Origin: Bacteroidales bacterium UBA1181
Lineage (GTDB): Bacteria > Bacteroidota > Bacteroidia > Bacteroidales > Paludibacteraceae
Reading direction: 5' to 3'
Length of the DNA: 64,000 nt
Assembly (NCBI GenBank): GCA_002310215.1
Contig: DBYR01000019.1
Coordinates: 1 to 64,000 of the forward strand
The position numbers and the translations under genes are program-made. Under the pieces are notes generated by a model. The model did no database searches and was not told the DNA's origin. It was given only the letters and a program-made list of their open reading frames with translations. Position 1 is the stretch's first letter; every line of letters starts with the position of its first letter. Shown here piece by piece: positions 23,991 through 32,517 of the stretch.

Positions 23991-24956
23991 TTCGATCACG
24001 TGTTGGATCAATTCTTCCAATGATTTCTTAATATCTTGTTTTTCAATTATTTCTATTTTTTTCATAGCCTCTTTTTTGTATTCTTTCATCTTTTCTTCGG
24101 CATATTTGATGCCTCCTTTTTCTATGGCAAACTGTGTGATTTTTTGTATGCTTTCTTCTTTGTCTTTCTTTGTTTTAATCAGATCGATGATAGTTTCTCT
24201 TTCTTTTTCTGTGCAGTTGTTCAGAGCGTAGATGAGTGGGAGGGTGATTTTTCCTTCCCTGATATCATTACCGACTGGTTTGCCGATTTCCTTTTCTGAG
24301 CTGGTATAGTCGAATATATCATCCTTGATTTGGAAACAAATACCATATAATTCACCATATTCTTGCATCGCTTTGCATGCTTCTTCGCTTGCTCCGCTGG
24401 TGATTGCTCCGCTCTTGGTACATGTTGATAACAATGCGGCTGTCTTCATTCTGATGACTTCCAGATATTTCTTTTCGTCATAGATGCTGTTTCGCATGTT
24501 AGTTATTTGTTGAATTTCTCCTTTGGAAATCTCTTTTCCTAATTTGGTGATTTCGTCTATTATTCGGATATCCCTTGTTTCATTAGCTGTGTATAATGCT
24601 TGTGAAAGGATGTAATCACCTGATAATATGGATATTTTGTTGTTCCAAATAGCGTTGACAGATTCTTGTCCGCGTCTTTCGAAGGTTTCATCTACCACAT
24701 CATCATGAATCAGACTGGCTGTGTGCAACATCTCCATCGCTATGGCGGTCAATATGCTTTTTTGGTTTATTTCGCCAGTTGCTTTCGCTGATAGCAATGT
24801 CAAAATTGGCCTAATTAGTTTGCCTTTTTTGTTCAGAATGTGTTGGTGGATTTGTTGTAATATGATATTGTCGGTCTGGAATCTTTTTTCGTATTCCTTC
24901 TCGAATAATGCAAATTCTTCCTCAATTGGTTTTGTTATTTGCTTTAACGTTATCAT
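23979..24956 (-). CDS. ispB: Polyprenyl diphosphate synthase (octaprenyl type)
   Basis: A 325-residue trans-prenyltransferase. First Asp-rich motif DDVVDE after LIHD (about residues 83-88), second DDIFDYT (about 210). GKLIRPILTLLSAK near the N-terminus binds the allylic substrate. The enzyme lengthens farnesyl diphosphate to a long chain, here most likely the side chain of menaquinone, which the SdhCAB complex and respiration need. Product length cannot be read with certainty. Convergent with deoC, divergent from polA. Coding strand is A/C-rich, lagging in style. Confidence 0.92.
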   Translation of the reverse strand: MITLKQITKPIEEEFALFEKEYEKRFQTDNIILQQIHQHILNKKGKLIRPILTLLSAKATGEINQKSILTAIAMEMLHTASLIHDDVVDETFERRGQESVNAIWNNKISILSGDYILSQALYTANETRDIRIIDEITKLGKEISKGEIQQITNMRNSIYDEKKYLEVIRMKTAALLSTCTKSGAITSGASEEACKAMQEYGELYGICFQIKDDIFDYTSSEKEIGKPVGNDIREGKITLPLIYALNNCTEKERETIIDLIKTKKDKEESIQKITQFAIEKGGIKYAEEKMKEYKKEAMKKIEIIEKQDIKKSLEELIQHVIERKN

Positions 24957-25046
24957 ATTCTTTCCTTAATTCATCGCGAATTTAATAAATTAATCTTTAT
25001 TATTTTCCTTTCTTATCCTCATTCGTTTTTTCTCTATTCATTTTTG

Positions 25047-25054
25047 TAACTTTG
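25047..25054 (+). promoter_or_regulatory. -7 box of polA
   Basis: TAACTTTG fits TAnnTTTG and lies 21 bases before the start codon. No clear -33 box is seen. Confidence 0.5.
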
Positions 25055-25075
25055 TTAATTAAATAGTTTCTGGTT

Positions 25076-27844
25076 ATGGAAAAAAAGCTTCTCTTAATTG
25101 ATGCCTATGCGTTGATATATCGATCGTATTATGCTTTTATTAAGAATCCTCGTATCAATTCTAAAGGTCTTAACACTTCAGCGATTTTAGGTTTCGTGAA
25201 TGTGTTGCAGGAGGTTATCAAGTCTGAGTCACCCACTCATGTTGCGGTTGCTTTTGATCCTTCCGGACCTACATTTCGTCATGAGGCTTACCCTGAATAT
25301 AAGGCTCAACGTGAGGAAACACCTGAGGATATAAGACTCTCTGTTCCAATTATAAAGGAGGTTATTTCCGCTTTTAATATTCCTATACTTGAGGTTCCTG
25401 GTTTTGAAGCGGACGATGTGATCGGAACGGTTTCTAAGATAGCTGAGTCTAAGGGTTTTACTGTTTATATGTTAACGCCTGACAAGGATTATGCGCAGTT
25501 GATTTCCGATAAGGTTCTCTTGTATCGTCCTCGTCATGGGGGTGGTTATGAGACATTGGGTGTATCGGCTGCTTGCGAAAAGTGGCAACTTTCTTCCACT
25601 GACCAGATCATCGATTACTTGGGTTTGATGGGTGATGCTTCCGATAATATTCCTGGTTGTCCGGGGGTAGGGGAGAAGACGGCCGTGAAGTTGTTGGCCG
25701 AGTTTGGTTCCATCGATAACCTTCTTGCTCATACCGAGGAGTTGAAAGGTGCTTTGAAAAAGAAGGTTGAGGAAAATGTTGAACTGATTAAGTTCTCTAA
25801 ATTTTTGGCTACGATTCGTGTGGATGTTCCGATTGAGTTTGATGAGGAACTTTTGGTTTACAAAAATCCGGATGTTGAGAAGTTGAAAGTTTTGTACACT
25901 GATTTGGAGTTTAAGAATCTTCTTTCTAAATTGGATCCTCAACCTATTGTCAAGAAAAATACAGAGGCTACTCAACTCTCTCTCTTTGATGAATATGTGG
26001 ACGAAGATACAGGAAAAATAAAATATTCAAATCTCAGCGACTTAACTTCTACTCCTCATACCTATCAATTAATTGATAGTGAGGAACTTATAACCGATTT
26101 TTTGGCCAATTTGAGTAAACAGGAATTTTTCTGTTTTGACACGGAAACGACTGGTACGAACACGATTTCGGACGAATTAGTCGGTTTTTCCTTTTCTTGG
26201 AAGGAATTTGAGGCATTTTACATTCCGATTCCGAAGGGTAGGGCAGATGCTGAAAAATTCTTACAACGATTCAAACCAATTTTTGAAAATGAGTCTATTC
26301 TGAAGATTGGTCAGAATATTAAGTTCGATTTGTTGATGTTGCGTCAATATGGTATTGAACTGAGAGGTAAAATGTTTGATACCATGATTGCGCATTATTT
26401 GTTGCAGCCTGATCTTAGGCATGGCATGGATTATTTGGCGGAGATTTATTTGAATTATAAAACGATCACCTATGAAGAGTTGTGCGAGGGTCGCAATCCT
26501 AAAACGACTGATCTTCGTACGCTTGATATTCATAGACTTTGTGATTATGCTGCGGAGGATGCGGATGTTACTTTGCGTTTGAAGAATGTTTTCGAGGGTC
26601 AGTTGAAGGAGAATAATCTTGATAAAATTTTTTATGAAATTGAGATGCCTCTTATGCCTGTCTTGGCTGACATGGAGTTTACCGGTGTATCCATTAATTC
26701 AGAAGCCTTGAAACAATTTTCAGTTTCGTTGAATGAACGTATCGCTGAAAAGGAGAAAGAAATTTATACTCTTTCTGGTTATGAGTTCAATATCTCTTCT
26801 CCTCGTCAGGTTGGTGAGTTGATTTATGATCGTTTAAAGATTGTTGAGAAACCTCGCAAAACGAAGACTGGTTTATATTCCACTTCAGAGGAAGTTTTAG
26901 TTTCTTTGAAAGGAAAGCATCCAATCATTAATCTAATCTTAGAGTATCGTGGTCTGAAAAAATTGTTGACCACCTATGTTGATACATTGCCTGATCTGGT
27001 TAATTCCAAGACAGGTAAAATTCATACTTCTTACAATCAGACGGTTGCTGCCACGGGTCGTCTTAGTTCTAGTAATCCGAACCTGCAGAATATTCCTATT
27101 CGTGATGAGGATGGTAAGGAGATTCGTAAAGCGTTTGTACCAGATGATGGTTCCACTTTCCTTTCGGCCGATTATTCTCAGATTGAATTACGTCTCATGG
27201 CTCATTTGAGTGATGACGAAAATTTGATTGAAGCTTTCAATAAGGGATATGATATTCACACTGCAACGGCTGCTAAAGTTTTTAAAGTGGATATTGATGA
27301 CGTGGATAAGGATATGAGACGTAAGGCGAAGACAGCCAATTTCGGAATCATATATGGTATTTCAGCTTTTGGTTTGGCGGATCGTTTGGATATTTCCCGT
27401 ACGGAGGCGAAGCAACTGATTGATGATTATTTTTTGAGTTATCCTAAAATTAAAAATTATACTGATTCAGTTATTGCTTTTGCACGTGAGAAGGGATATG
27501 TGGAGACATTGTTTGGTCGACGAAGATATTTGCCAGATATTAATTCACACAATAGTGTTGTGCGTGGCTATGCGGAACGAAATGCGGTCAATGCTCCTAT
27601 TCAGGGTACTGCTGCTGATATCATAAAGATTGCGATGATTAATATTTTTAGAAGATTTAAGGAAGAAAACATTTCATCGAAGATGATTTTGCAGGTTCAT
27701 GACGAGTTGAATTTTACTGTTTTAAATAGTGAACTTGAAAAGGTAAAATCTATTGTCGTTTCAGAAATGGAGCAAGCGGTTAAGCTTAAAGTTCCTTTGG
27801 TCGCTGAGTGTGGAATTGGTAGTAATTGGTTAGAGGCGCACTAA
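25076..27844 (+). CDS. polA: DNA polymerase I
   Basis: A 922-residue enzyme with all three activities. Residues 1-290 are the 5'-3' flap nuclease (FEADDVIGT, PDKDYAQL, GDASDNIPGCPGVGEKTA). Residues about 330-510 are the 3'-5' exonuclease, and its catalytic pair is intact: D355 and E357 in FDTETTGT, so proofreading should work. The polymerase has motif A DYSQIELR (D699), motif B RRKAKTANFGIIYG and motif C QVHDE (D876). It fills gaps and removes RNA primers. Monocistronic; the gap behind it holds a parS site and a bidirectional terminator. Confidence 0.97.
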   Translation: MEKKLLLIDAYALIYRSYYAFIKNPRINSKGLNTSAILGFVNVLQEVIKSESPTHVAVAFDPSGPTFRHEAYPEYKAQREETPEDIRLSVPIIKEVISAFNIPILEVPGFEADDVIGTVSKIAESKGFTVYMLTPDKDYAQLISDKVLLYRPRHGGGYETLGVSAACEKWQLSSTDQIIDYLGLMGDASDNIPGCPGVGEKTAVKLLAEFGSIDNLLAHTEELKGALKKKVEENVELIKFSKFLATIRVDVPIEFDEELLVYKNPDVEKLKVLYTDLEFKNLLSKLDPQPIVKKNTEATQLSLFDEYVDEDTGKIKYSNLSDLTSTPHTYQLIDSEELITDFLANLSKQEFFCFDTETTGTNTISDELVGFSFSWKEFEAFYIPIPKGRADAEKFLQRFKPIFENESILKIGQNIKFDLLMLRQYGIELRGKMFDTMIAHYLLQPDLRHGMDYLAEIYLNYKTITYEELCEGRNPKTTDLRTLDIHRLCDYAAEDADVTLRLKNVFEGQLKENNLDKIFYEIEMPLMPVLADMEFTGVSINSEALKQFSVSLNERIAEKEKEIYTLSGYEFNISSPRQVGELIYDRLKIVEKPRKTKTGLYSTSEEVLVSLKGKHPIINLILEYRGLKKLLTTYVDTLPDLVNSKTGKIHTSYNQTVAATGRLSSSNPNLQNIPIRDEDGKEIRKAFVPDDGSTFLSADYSQIELRLMAHLSDDENLIEAFNKGYDIHTATAAKVFKVDIDDVDKDMRRKAKTANFGIIYGISAFGLADRLDISRTEAKQLIDDYFLSYPKIKNYTDSVIAFAREKGYVETLFGRRRYLPDINSHNSVVRGYAERNAVNAPIQGTAADIIKIAMINIFRRFKEENISSKMILQVHDELNFTVLNSELEKVKSIVVSEMEQAVKLKVPLVAECGIGSNWLEAH

Positions 27845-27856
27845 TTTTTTAGTTTA

Positions 27857-27872
27857 TGTTCCACGTGGAACA
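27857..27872. promoter_or_regulatory. parS site 1 (ParB/Spo0J binding)
   Basis: TGTTCCACGTGGAACA is a perfect 16-base palindrome that matches the parS consensus TGTTNCACGTGNAACA; the same sequence is known from Pseudomonas. It lies between convergent polA and dusB. ParB nucleates here and the ParABS/SMC system segregates the origin. parA and parB are not in the window. Confidence 0.92.
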
Positions 27873-27883
27873 GTGGTAAAGTA

Positions 27884-27909
27884 AAGGGTGAATTTTTTAA
27901 TTCACCCTT
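27884..27909. terminator. Bidirectional terminator between polA and dusB
   Basis: AAGGGTGAATT (27884-27894), TTTT, AATTCACCCTT (27899-27909): perfect 11-base arms with T-rich sequence on the right and A-rich on the left. Confidence 0.9.
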
Positions 27910-27917
27910 AATTATTT

Positions 27918-28904
27918 TTATACTAGATTATATTTTTCTTTGATTCCATCGAGGATTTCAATCAGTTCATCTTTGGTTTGAGCTCGAAGAATCGCAATCC
28001 TTGTTTGTTTGAAATTATCTATTCCTTTTAGCAATGGGGTAGAGGCGAGGTGCCTTCTGGTGTGTATGATGCCTCTTATTTCACCCAACCATTCTATGTT
28101 TTTTTCTATATGTTCTTTTAGTATTCCGATGTAGTACTCAAATGGTTTCTTTTCTATTCTCTCTCCATTCTTTAGGTAGTATTTGATTTCCTCAAATATC
28201 CATGGATTACCGAATGTGGCTCTGCCTATCATCACTGCATCCACACCATACTTGTCGAAGCATTCTTTTGCTCTTTCAGGTGTTGTCACGTCACCATTTC
28301 CGATGATCGGTATTTTGATTCGTGGATTGTTTTTCACCTCTCCAATCAATGTCCAGTCTGCGGATCCTGTATACATTTGCGATCTTGTTCTTCCGTGTAT
28401 GGCCAAGGCTTGTGCGCCACAATCCTGGATTTGTTCCGCTAGGGTGGTGATGATTTTATTGTTTTCATCCCATCCCAATCTGGTCTTTACGGTGACAGGT
28501 GTGTTCACTGCCTTTACAACAGCTTTGATGATTTCAAGCATTTTAGGTATATCCTTCAGCAATCCTGCCCCACCACCTTTTCCTGCCACCTTTTTTACAG
28601 GACATCCGAAGTTTAAGTCGATGATGTCTGGATGTGCCGCTTCAGCCATTTTAGCCGCTTCAGCTATTGGTTCGGGATCTCTTCCGTAAAGTTGGATGAC
28701 CACTGGTCTCTCTTCGTCGTTTATATTCAGCTTTCTTTCTGTGCTTTGCACGTTTCTAATCAATGCATCCGCTGATACGAATTCTGAATAGACCATATCT
28801 GCGCCAAATCTTTTGCATAGCAATCTGAATGTTGGATCTGTCACATCCTCCATGGGGGCTAAGAATAACGGATATTCTCCAAATTCTATGTTTCCTATTT
28901 TCAT
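27918..28904 (-). CDS. dusB: tRNA-dihydrouridine synthase
   Basis: A 328-residue FMN enzyme of the Dus family, close to DusB. Marks: LAPMEDVTDPTFRLLC at the start, DLNFGCPVKKVAGKGGGAGLL with the catalytic Cys (in GCP), IHGRTRSQMY, GNGDVTTPERA and DAVMIGRATFGNPWIF. It reduces uridines in the D-loop of tRNAs. It follows the U32 gene after a 31-base gap that contains the second parS site. Confidence 0.95.
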   Translation of the reverse strand: MKIGNIEFGEYPLFLAPMEDVTDPTFRLLCKRFGADMVYSEFVSADALIRNVQSTERKLNINDEERPVVIQLYGRDPEPIAEAAKMAEAAHPDIIDLNFGCPVKKVAGKGGGAGLLKDIPKMLEIIKAVVKAVNTPVTVKTRLGWDENNKIITTLAEQIQDCGAQALAIHGRTRSQMYTGSADWTLIGEVKNNPRIKIPIIGNGDVTTPERAKECFDKYGVDAVMIGRATFGNPWIFEEIKYYLKNGERIEKKPFEYYIGILKEHIEKNIEWLGEIRGIIHTRRHLASTPLLKGIDNFKQTRIAILRAQTKDELIEILDGIKEKYNLV

Positions 28905-28919
28905 CTCTAAAATATAAAA

Positions 28920-28935
28920 TGTTTCACGTGGAACA
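28920..28935. promoter_or_regulatory. parS site 2
   Basis: TGTTTCACGTGGAACA matches TGTTNCACGTGNAACA with a single asymmetric pair. It ends at the base before the stop codon of the U32 gene and lies 1063 bases from site 1. Confidence 0.9.
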
Positions 28936-30201
28936 TTATTCTTTTATTATATCGGAAGTGTTTACCCATTTGTATAGTTTATCCGACGTTCTGATTTTAT
29001 CGGGAACCGCTATGGAGAATAAATCACCTTTTTGGCACTCTTCCGCCACTGATTCTCCTACGTGCATTTCTCCAACTTTTAGTTCGATGACTCCTGTGGT
29101 TGGTCCGATAATCAATACTTCGTCTCCCTTTTTAATGCCGTATTTGGTCTCCACTAAAAATTCCGCAACACCTATTTTGGAATAATACTTGGTTCCTTTT
29201 CCTACATATACTTTTTTCTTTTTGGCTTCTGAACCGTATGTGGCGCTCCATTCTCCTAAGCGTTGACCTAAATAATAACCATTCCAAAATCCTCGGTTAA
29301 ATACTTTGCTGAGTCTCTCGTCCCACTGCGCTATTTTCTCTTCGCTGTATGTTCCGTCCAAGTAGGAGTTTATCGCTTCGTCATAACATGAAACCACAGT
29401 TTTTACATATTCAGGTCCTCTTGCGCGTCCTTCTATCTTCAATACCCTGACACCCGATTCAATCAGTTTATTGATGAAATGGATGGTTTTTAAATCTTTT
29501 GGCGACATCAGATATTGATTGTCTACCTTGATTTCTATGTCGCTGTCATCATCGATTAATCGATAGCCATGGCGGCAAACTTGATAGCAGGCTCCTCTGT
29601 TGGCCGATGCGTTGAGCTCGTGCAGACTTAAATAACACTTGCCCGAAACTGCCATGCAAAGTGCACCGTGGCAGAACATCTCAATCTTTATGAGCTCTCC
29701 TTTGGGTCCTTTGATCTGCTCTTCCTGAATAGCTTCCCAAATGTTCCTCACTTGATCCATGTTACATTCACGCGCAAGGACAACTACATCCGCATATCTC
29801 GCATAGAATTTCAAGGCTTCCACATTCGCGATGTTCAGTTGCGTGGAGAGATGAACCTCGACGCCAATGCTATAAGCGTATGTCATCGCCGCCACATCCG
29901 CCGCGATGATGGCACTTACTCCAACCTCTTTGGCGGTGTCGATGATCTCTTTCATCAACTCTAAATCGTCATTGTAGATGACTGTGTTTACGGTTAAGTA
30001 ACTTTTTATGCCGTTCTCTTTGCATATGCTGACGATTTTTCGAAGGTCTTCCGTGCTGAAATTGCTGGCGGAACGGGAACGCATATTCAGTTTTTCTATG
30101 CCGAAATAGACTGAATTGGCCCCAGATTGGATGGCTGCTTGCAGACTTTCGTACGAGCCTACAGGCGCCATTATCTCGAAATCTTCTCTCTTTATATTCA
30201 T
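28936..30201 (-). CDS. Peptidase U32 family protein (TrhP/YegQ-like tRNA hydroxylation)
   Basis: A 421-residue U32 protein. Signature: the N-terminal EIMAPVGSYESLQAAIQSGANSVYFG, and the cysteine-rich U32 motif EMFCHGALCMAVSGKCYLSL followed by ANRGACYQVCRHGY. It ends in a small beta domain (KKGDEVLIIGPTTG, KVGEMHVGESV). Once called collagenase-like proteases, this group in E. coli (TrhP) takes part in prephenate-dependent 5-hydroxylation of uridine 34 in tRNA, and RlhA acts on 23S rRNA. The tRNA role suits its neighbours dusB, dtd and mnmG. Exact substrate is inferred. Confidence 0.87.
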   Translation of the reverse strand: MNIKREDFEIMAPVGSYESLQAAIQSGANSVYFGIEKLNMRSRSASNFSTEDLRKIVSICKENGIKSYLTVNTVIYNDDLELMKEIIDTAKEVGVSAIIAADVAAMTYAYSIGVEVHLSTQLNIANVEALKFYARYADVVVLARECNMDQVRNIWEAIQEEQIKGPKGELIKIEMFCHGALCMAVSGKCYLSLHELNASANRGACYQVCRHGYRLIDDDSDIEIKVDNQYLMSPKDLKTIHFINKLIESGVRVLKIEGRARGPEYVKTVVSCYDEAINSYLDGTYSEEKIAQWDERLSKVFNRGFWNGYYLGQRLGEWSATYGSEAKKKKVYVGKGTKYYSKIGVAEFLVETKYGIKKGDEVLIIGPTTGVIELKVGEMHVGESVAEECQKGDLFSIAVPDKIRTSDKLYKWVNTSDIIKE

Positions 30202-30213
30202 ATATTTCTCTTT

Positions 30214-30666
30214 TTATTCTCTATTCTGTGAATCTATCCATATCGTGACAGGTCCGTTGTTGAGCAGTTCAACTTTCATATCCGCTCCGAATTCGCCCGT
30301 TCCTATAGCTTTTCCTAAGTCTGCTTCTACTTGCGCACAGAATTTCTCATACATTGGTATGGCGAAATCTGCCTTGCTGGCACGTATGTAGGAGGGACGA
30401 TTCCCTTTCTTCGTCATCGCTTGTAGGGTGAATTGGCTGACCACCAATATCTCTCCTTCCACATCTTTCACGGATTTGTTCATCACTCCGTTTTCATCGT
30501 CAAATATACGAATGTTGACGATTTTTCCACTCAGCCATTCTATGTCTTCCTCCGTGTCCCTGTCTTCAATTCCTACCAGTACAAGCAACCCGTTCCCTAT
30601 CTTAGACTTGATTTTGCCATCAATAGTGACCGATGCGTGCGTGACCCTTTGTATAACTACTCTCAT
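30214..30666 (-). CDS. dtd: D-aminoacyl-tRNA deacylase
   Basis: A 150-residue Dtd of normal length. Marks are MRVVIQRVTHASVTIDGK, the active-site SQFTLQA, and NGPVTIWID near the C-terminus (family NGPVT). It removes D-amino acids, and glycine from tRNA-Ala, in the cytosol. It lies 12 bases ahead of the U32 gene and 32 bases behind uvrC, in one run. Confidence 0.95.
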   Translation of the reverse strand: MRVVIQRVTHASVTIDGKIKSKIGNGLLVLVGIEDRDTEEDIEWLSGKIVNIRIFDDENGVMNKSVKDVEGEILVVSQFTLQAMTKKGNRPSYIRASKADFAIPMYEKFCAQVEADLGKAIGTGEFGADMKVELLNNGPVTIWIDSQNRE

Positions 30667-30698
30667 ATATTTTTTATATTAATTCTAAAATTATATGA

Positions 30699-32516
30699 TT
30701 ATTCATTTTTATTATTATTGAAATAATCTACAATTATTCTTGCCTTATTATTTCCAATTTCAGCGGACAACTCCTCGAAACTAAGCTCCTTGATCCGTTT
30801 CACGCTCTTGAATTTCTTGATGAGCGCTTCTTGTGTTTTTTCACCGATTCCTTTGATGTCCAATTCGGTCCTGATCATGTTCTTGCTTCGCTTCTCTCTG
30901 TGGAATTTGATGGCGAAACGGTGCACCTCATCCTGGATGGATGCGAAGAAACGGAAGGTTTCATCCGTTGGGTCGAGGTTAATAATCCTCGGTGGAAAGC
31001 CGAAAATTAGCTCTTTCGTGCGGTGCTTTTCGTTCTTGGCTAAGCCGGCGATGGGTATTCCTAAATGAAGCTCGTCTTCTACCACTTCCCTGATCACCTC
31101 CATCTGTCCGATGCCACCATCGGCGATGATGAGTTGGGGTAGTGGCTGCTCCTCTTCCATCAGTCGGCTGTATCTTCTTCGGACTACCTCTTTCATGGAG
31201 GCGTAGTCGTCTGGTCCGACCACCGTCTTGATGTTGTATTTTCTGTAATCATTCTTCGATGGTTTCGCCATTTTGTAGACTACACAGGCGGCTACCGCAT
31301 CGCTTCCTTGTATGTTGGAATTATCAAAACATTCGATTTGAACGGGGATTTTGTCCAATTGGAGCAGGTTCTGTATGGCCTTCAGCATTTTGGTGGCGCG
31401 CTGCTCCGGATTGAATTTCTCCATCTGTTTCATGCGGTCGAAACGATATTGTTTCACATTCTGGATGGATAGGTCGAGCAGTTTCCTTTTGTCTCCTTTT
31501 TGCGGGATGGTGATCACCGTGTTCTTGAATTCATAGCCGATCTCGAAAGGAACGATGATCTCACGGGAAGTACTTTTGAATCTTTCCCGTAGTTCAGTAA
31601 TCGCTGTCGCTAAAATTTCCTCTTTTTCCTCGTCGGTCCGTATCTTGTATTCCAAGGTATAGGCTTGTGAGATGGTGCCGTTCGTCACCTTCAGGAAATT
31701 CACAAAAGCATCGTTTTCATCGATTTCTATGGCGAATGTGTCAATGTTGGTGAGCGAAGGATTTACGATGGTGGACTTAGCTTTGTAGCGTGCCAAAGCG
31801 TCCAGTTTGTCTTTGATGTTTTGTGCCTCTTCGAACTTCAGTTCTTCGGCCAAAAGCATCATTTTTTCCTTCAGCGTTTTTTCCAGTTCGCCTAACTCTC
31901 CTTTCAATAAAAGCTTGATTTCACCGATGTTTTTGTTGTATTCCTCCAAGCTTTGTAACCCTTCACAACACCCCTTACACTTCTTGATGTGGTATTGAAG
32001 GCAAACCTTGAATTTCCCTTCGTTGATGTTGTCCGGCGTAAGGTTGAGCTTACAATTCCTGATCGGGTAGAGTTCCGATATGAGTTCCAGCAAAATATGG
32101 ATGGCGGGCAGGTAGGTGTAGGGACCGTAATAGATGGATCCGTCCTTCACCATGTTCCTCGTTTTGAATATTCTAGGAAAAAACTCGTTCTTCACGCATA
32201 TCCATGGATATGTCTTTCCATCCTTCAGCAGAATATTGTAGCGTGGCTGATGCTTTTTGATCAGACTGTTTTCGAGCAATAGGGCGTCTTGTTCACTTTC
32301 GACGACGATGTATTTGATGTCGGCTATCTGTTTCACCAACACTCTTGTCTTTACGCTTTGTTGCTCTTTATTGAAGTAGGAGGAGACTCTTCTTTTCAGA
32401 TTTTTCGCCTTTCCAACGTAGATTATCTCGTTTTTATCGTTCAGATATTGGTACACACCTGGACTGTCCGGAAGGGACAAAACAATCTGTTTTACGTGTG
32501 AAACCTCCTTCTCCAT
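30699..32516 (-). CDS. uvrC: Excinuclease ABC subunit C
   Basis: A 605-residue UvrC. Residues 15-95 are the GIY-YIG nuclease (PGVYQYLNDKNEIIYVGKAKNL); residues about 205-240 the UVR UvrB-binding motif (EELKFEEAQNIKDKLDAL); then the RNase H-like nuclease (IECFDNSNIQGSDAVAACV, LIIADGGIGQ, HRFAIKFHREKRSK); and C-terminal helix-hairpin-helix motifs (DIKGIGEKTQEALIKKF). It makes both incisions in nucleotide excision repair with UvrAB, which are not in the window. It starts one base after mnmG ends. Confidence 0.96.
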   Translation of the reverse strand: MEKEVSHVKQIVLSLPDSPGVYQYLNDKNEIIYVGKAKNLKRRVSSYFNKEQQSVKTRVLVKQIADIKYIVVESEQDALLLENSLIKKHQPRYNILLKDGKTYPWICVKNEFFPRIFKTRNMVKDGSIYYGPYTYLPAIHILLELISELYPIRNCKLNLTPDNINEGKFKVCLQYHIKKCKGCCEGLQSLEEYNKNIGEIKLLLKGELGELEKTLKEKMMLLAEELKFEEAQNIKDKLDALARYKAKSTIVNPSLTNIDTFAIEIDENDAFVNFLKVTNGTISQAYTLEYKIRTDEEKEEILATAITELRERFKSTSREIIVPFEIGYEFKNTVITIPQKGDKRKLLDLSIQNVKQYRFDRMKQMEKFNPEQRATKMLKAIQNLLQLDKIPVQIECFDNSNIQGSDAVAACVVYKMAKPSKNDYRKYNIKTVVGPDDYASMKEVVRRRYSRLMEEEQPLPQLIIADGGIGQMEVIREVVEDELHLGIPIAGLAKNEKHRTKELIFGFPPRIINLDPTDETFRFFASIQDEVHRFAIKFHREKRSKNMIRTELDIKGIGEKTQEALIKKFKSVKRIKELSFEELSAEIGNNKARIIVDYFNNNKNE

Positions 32517-32517
32517 A

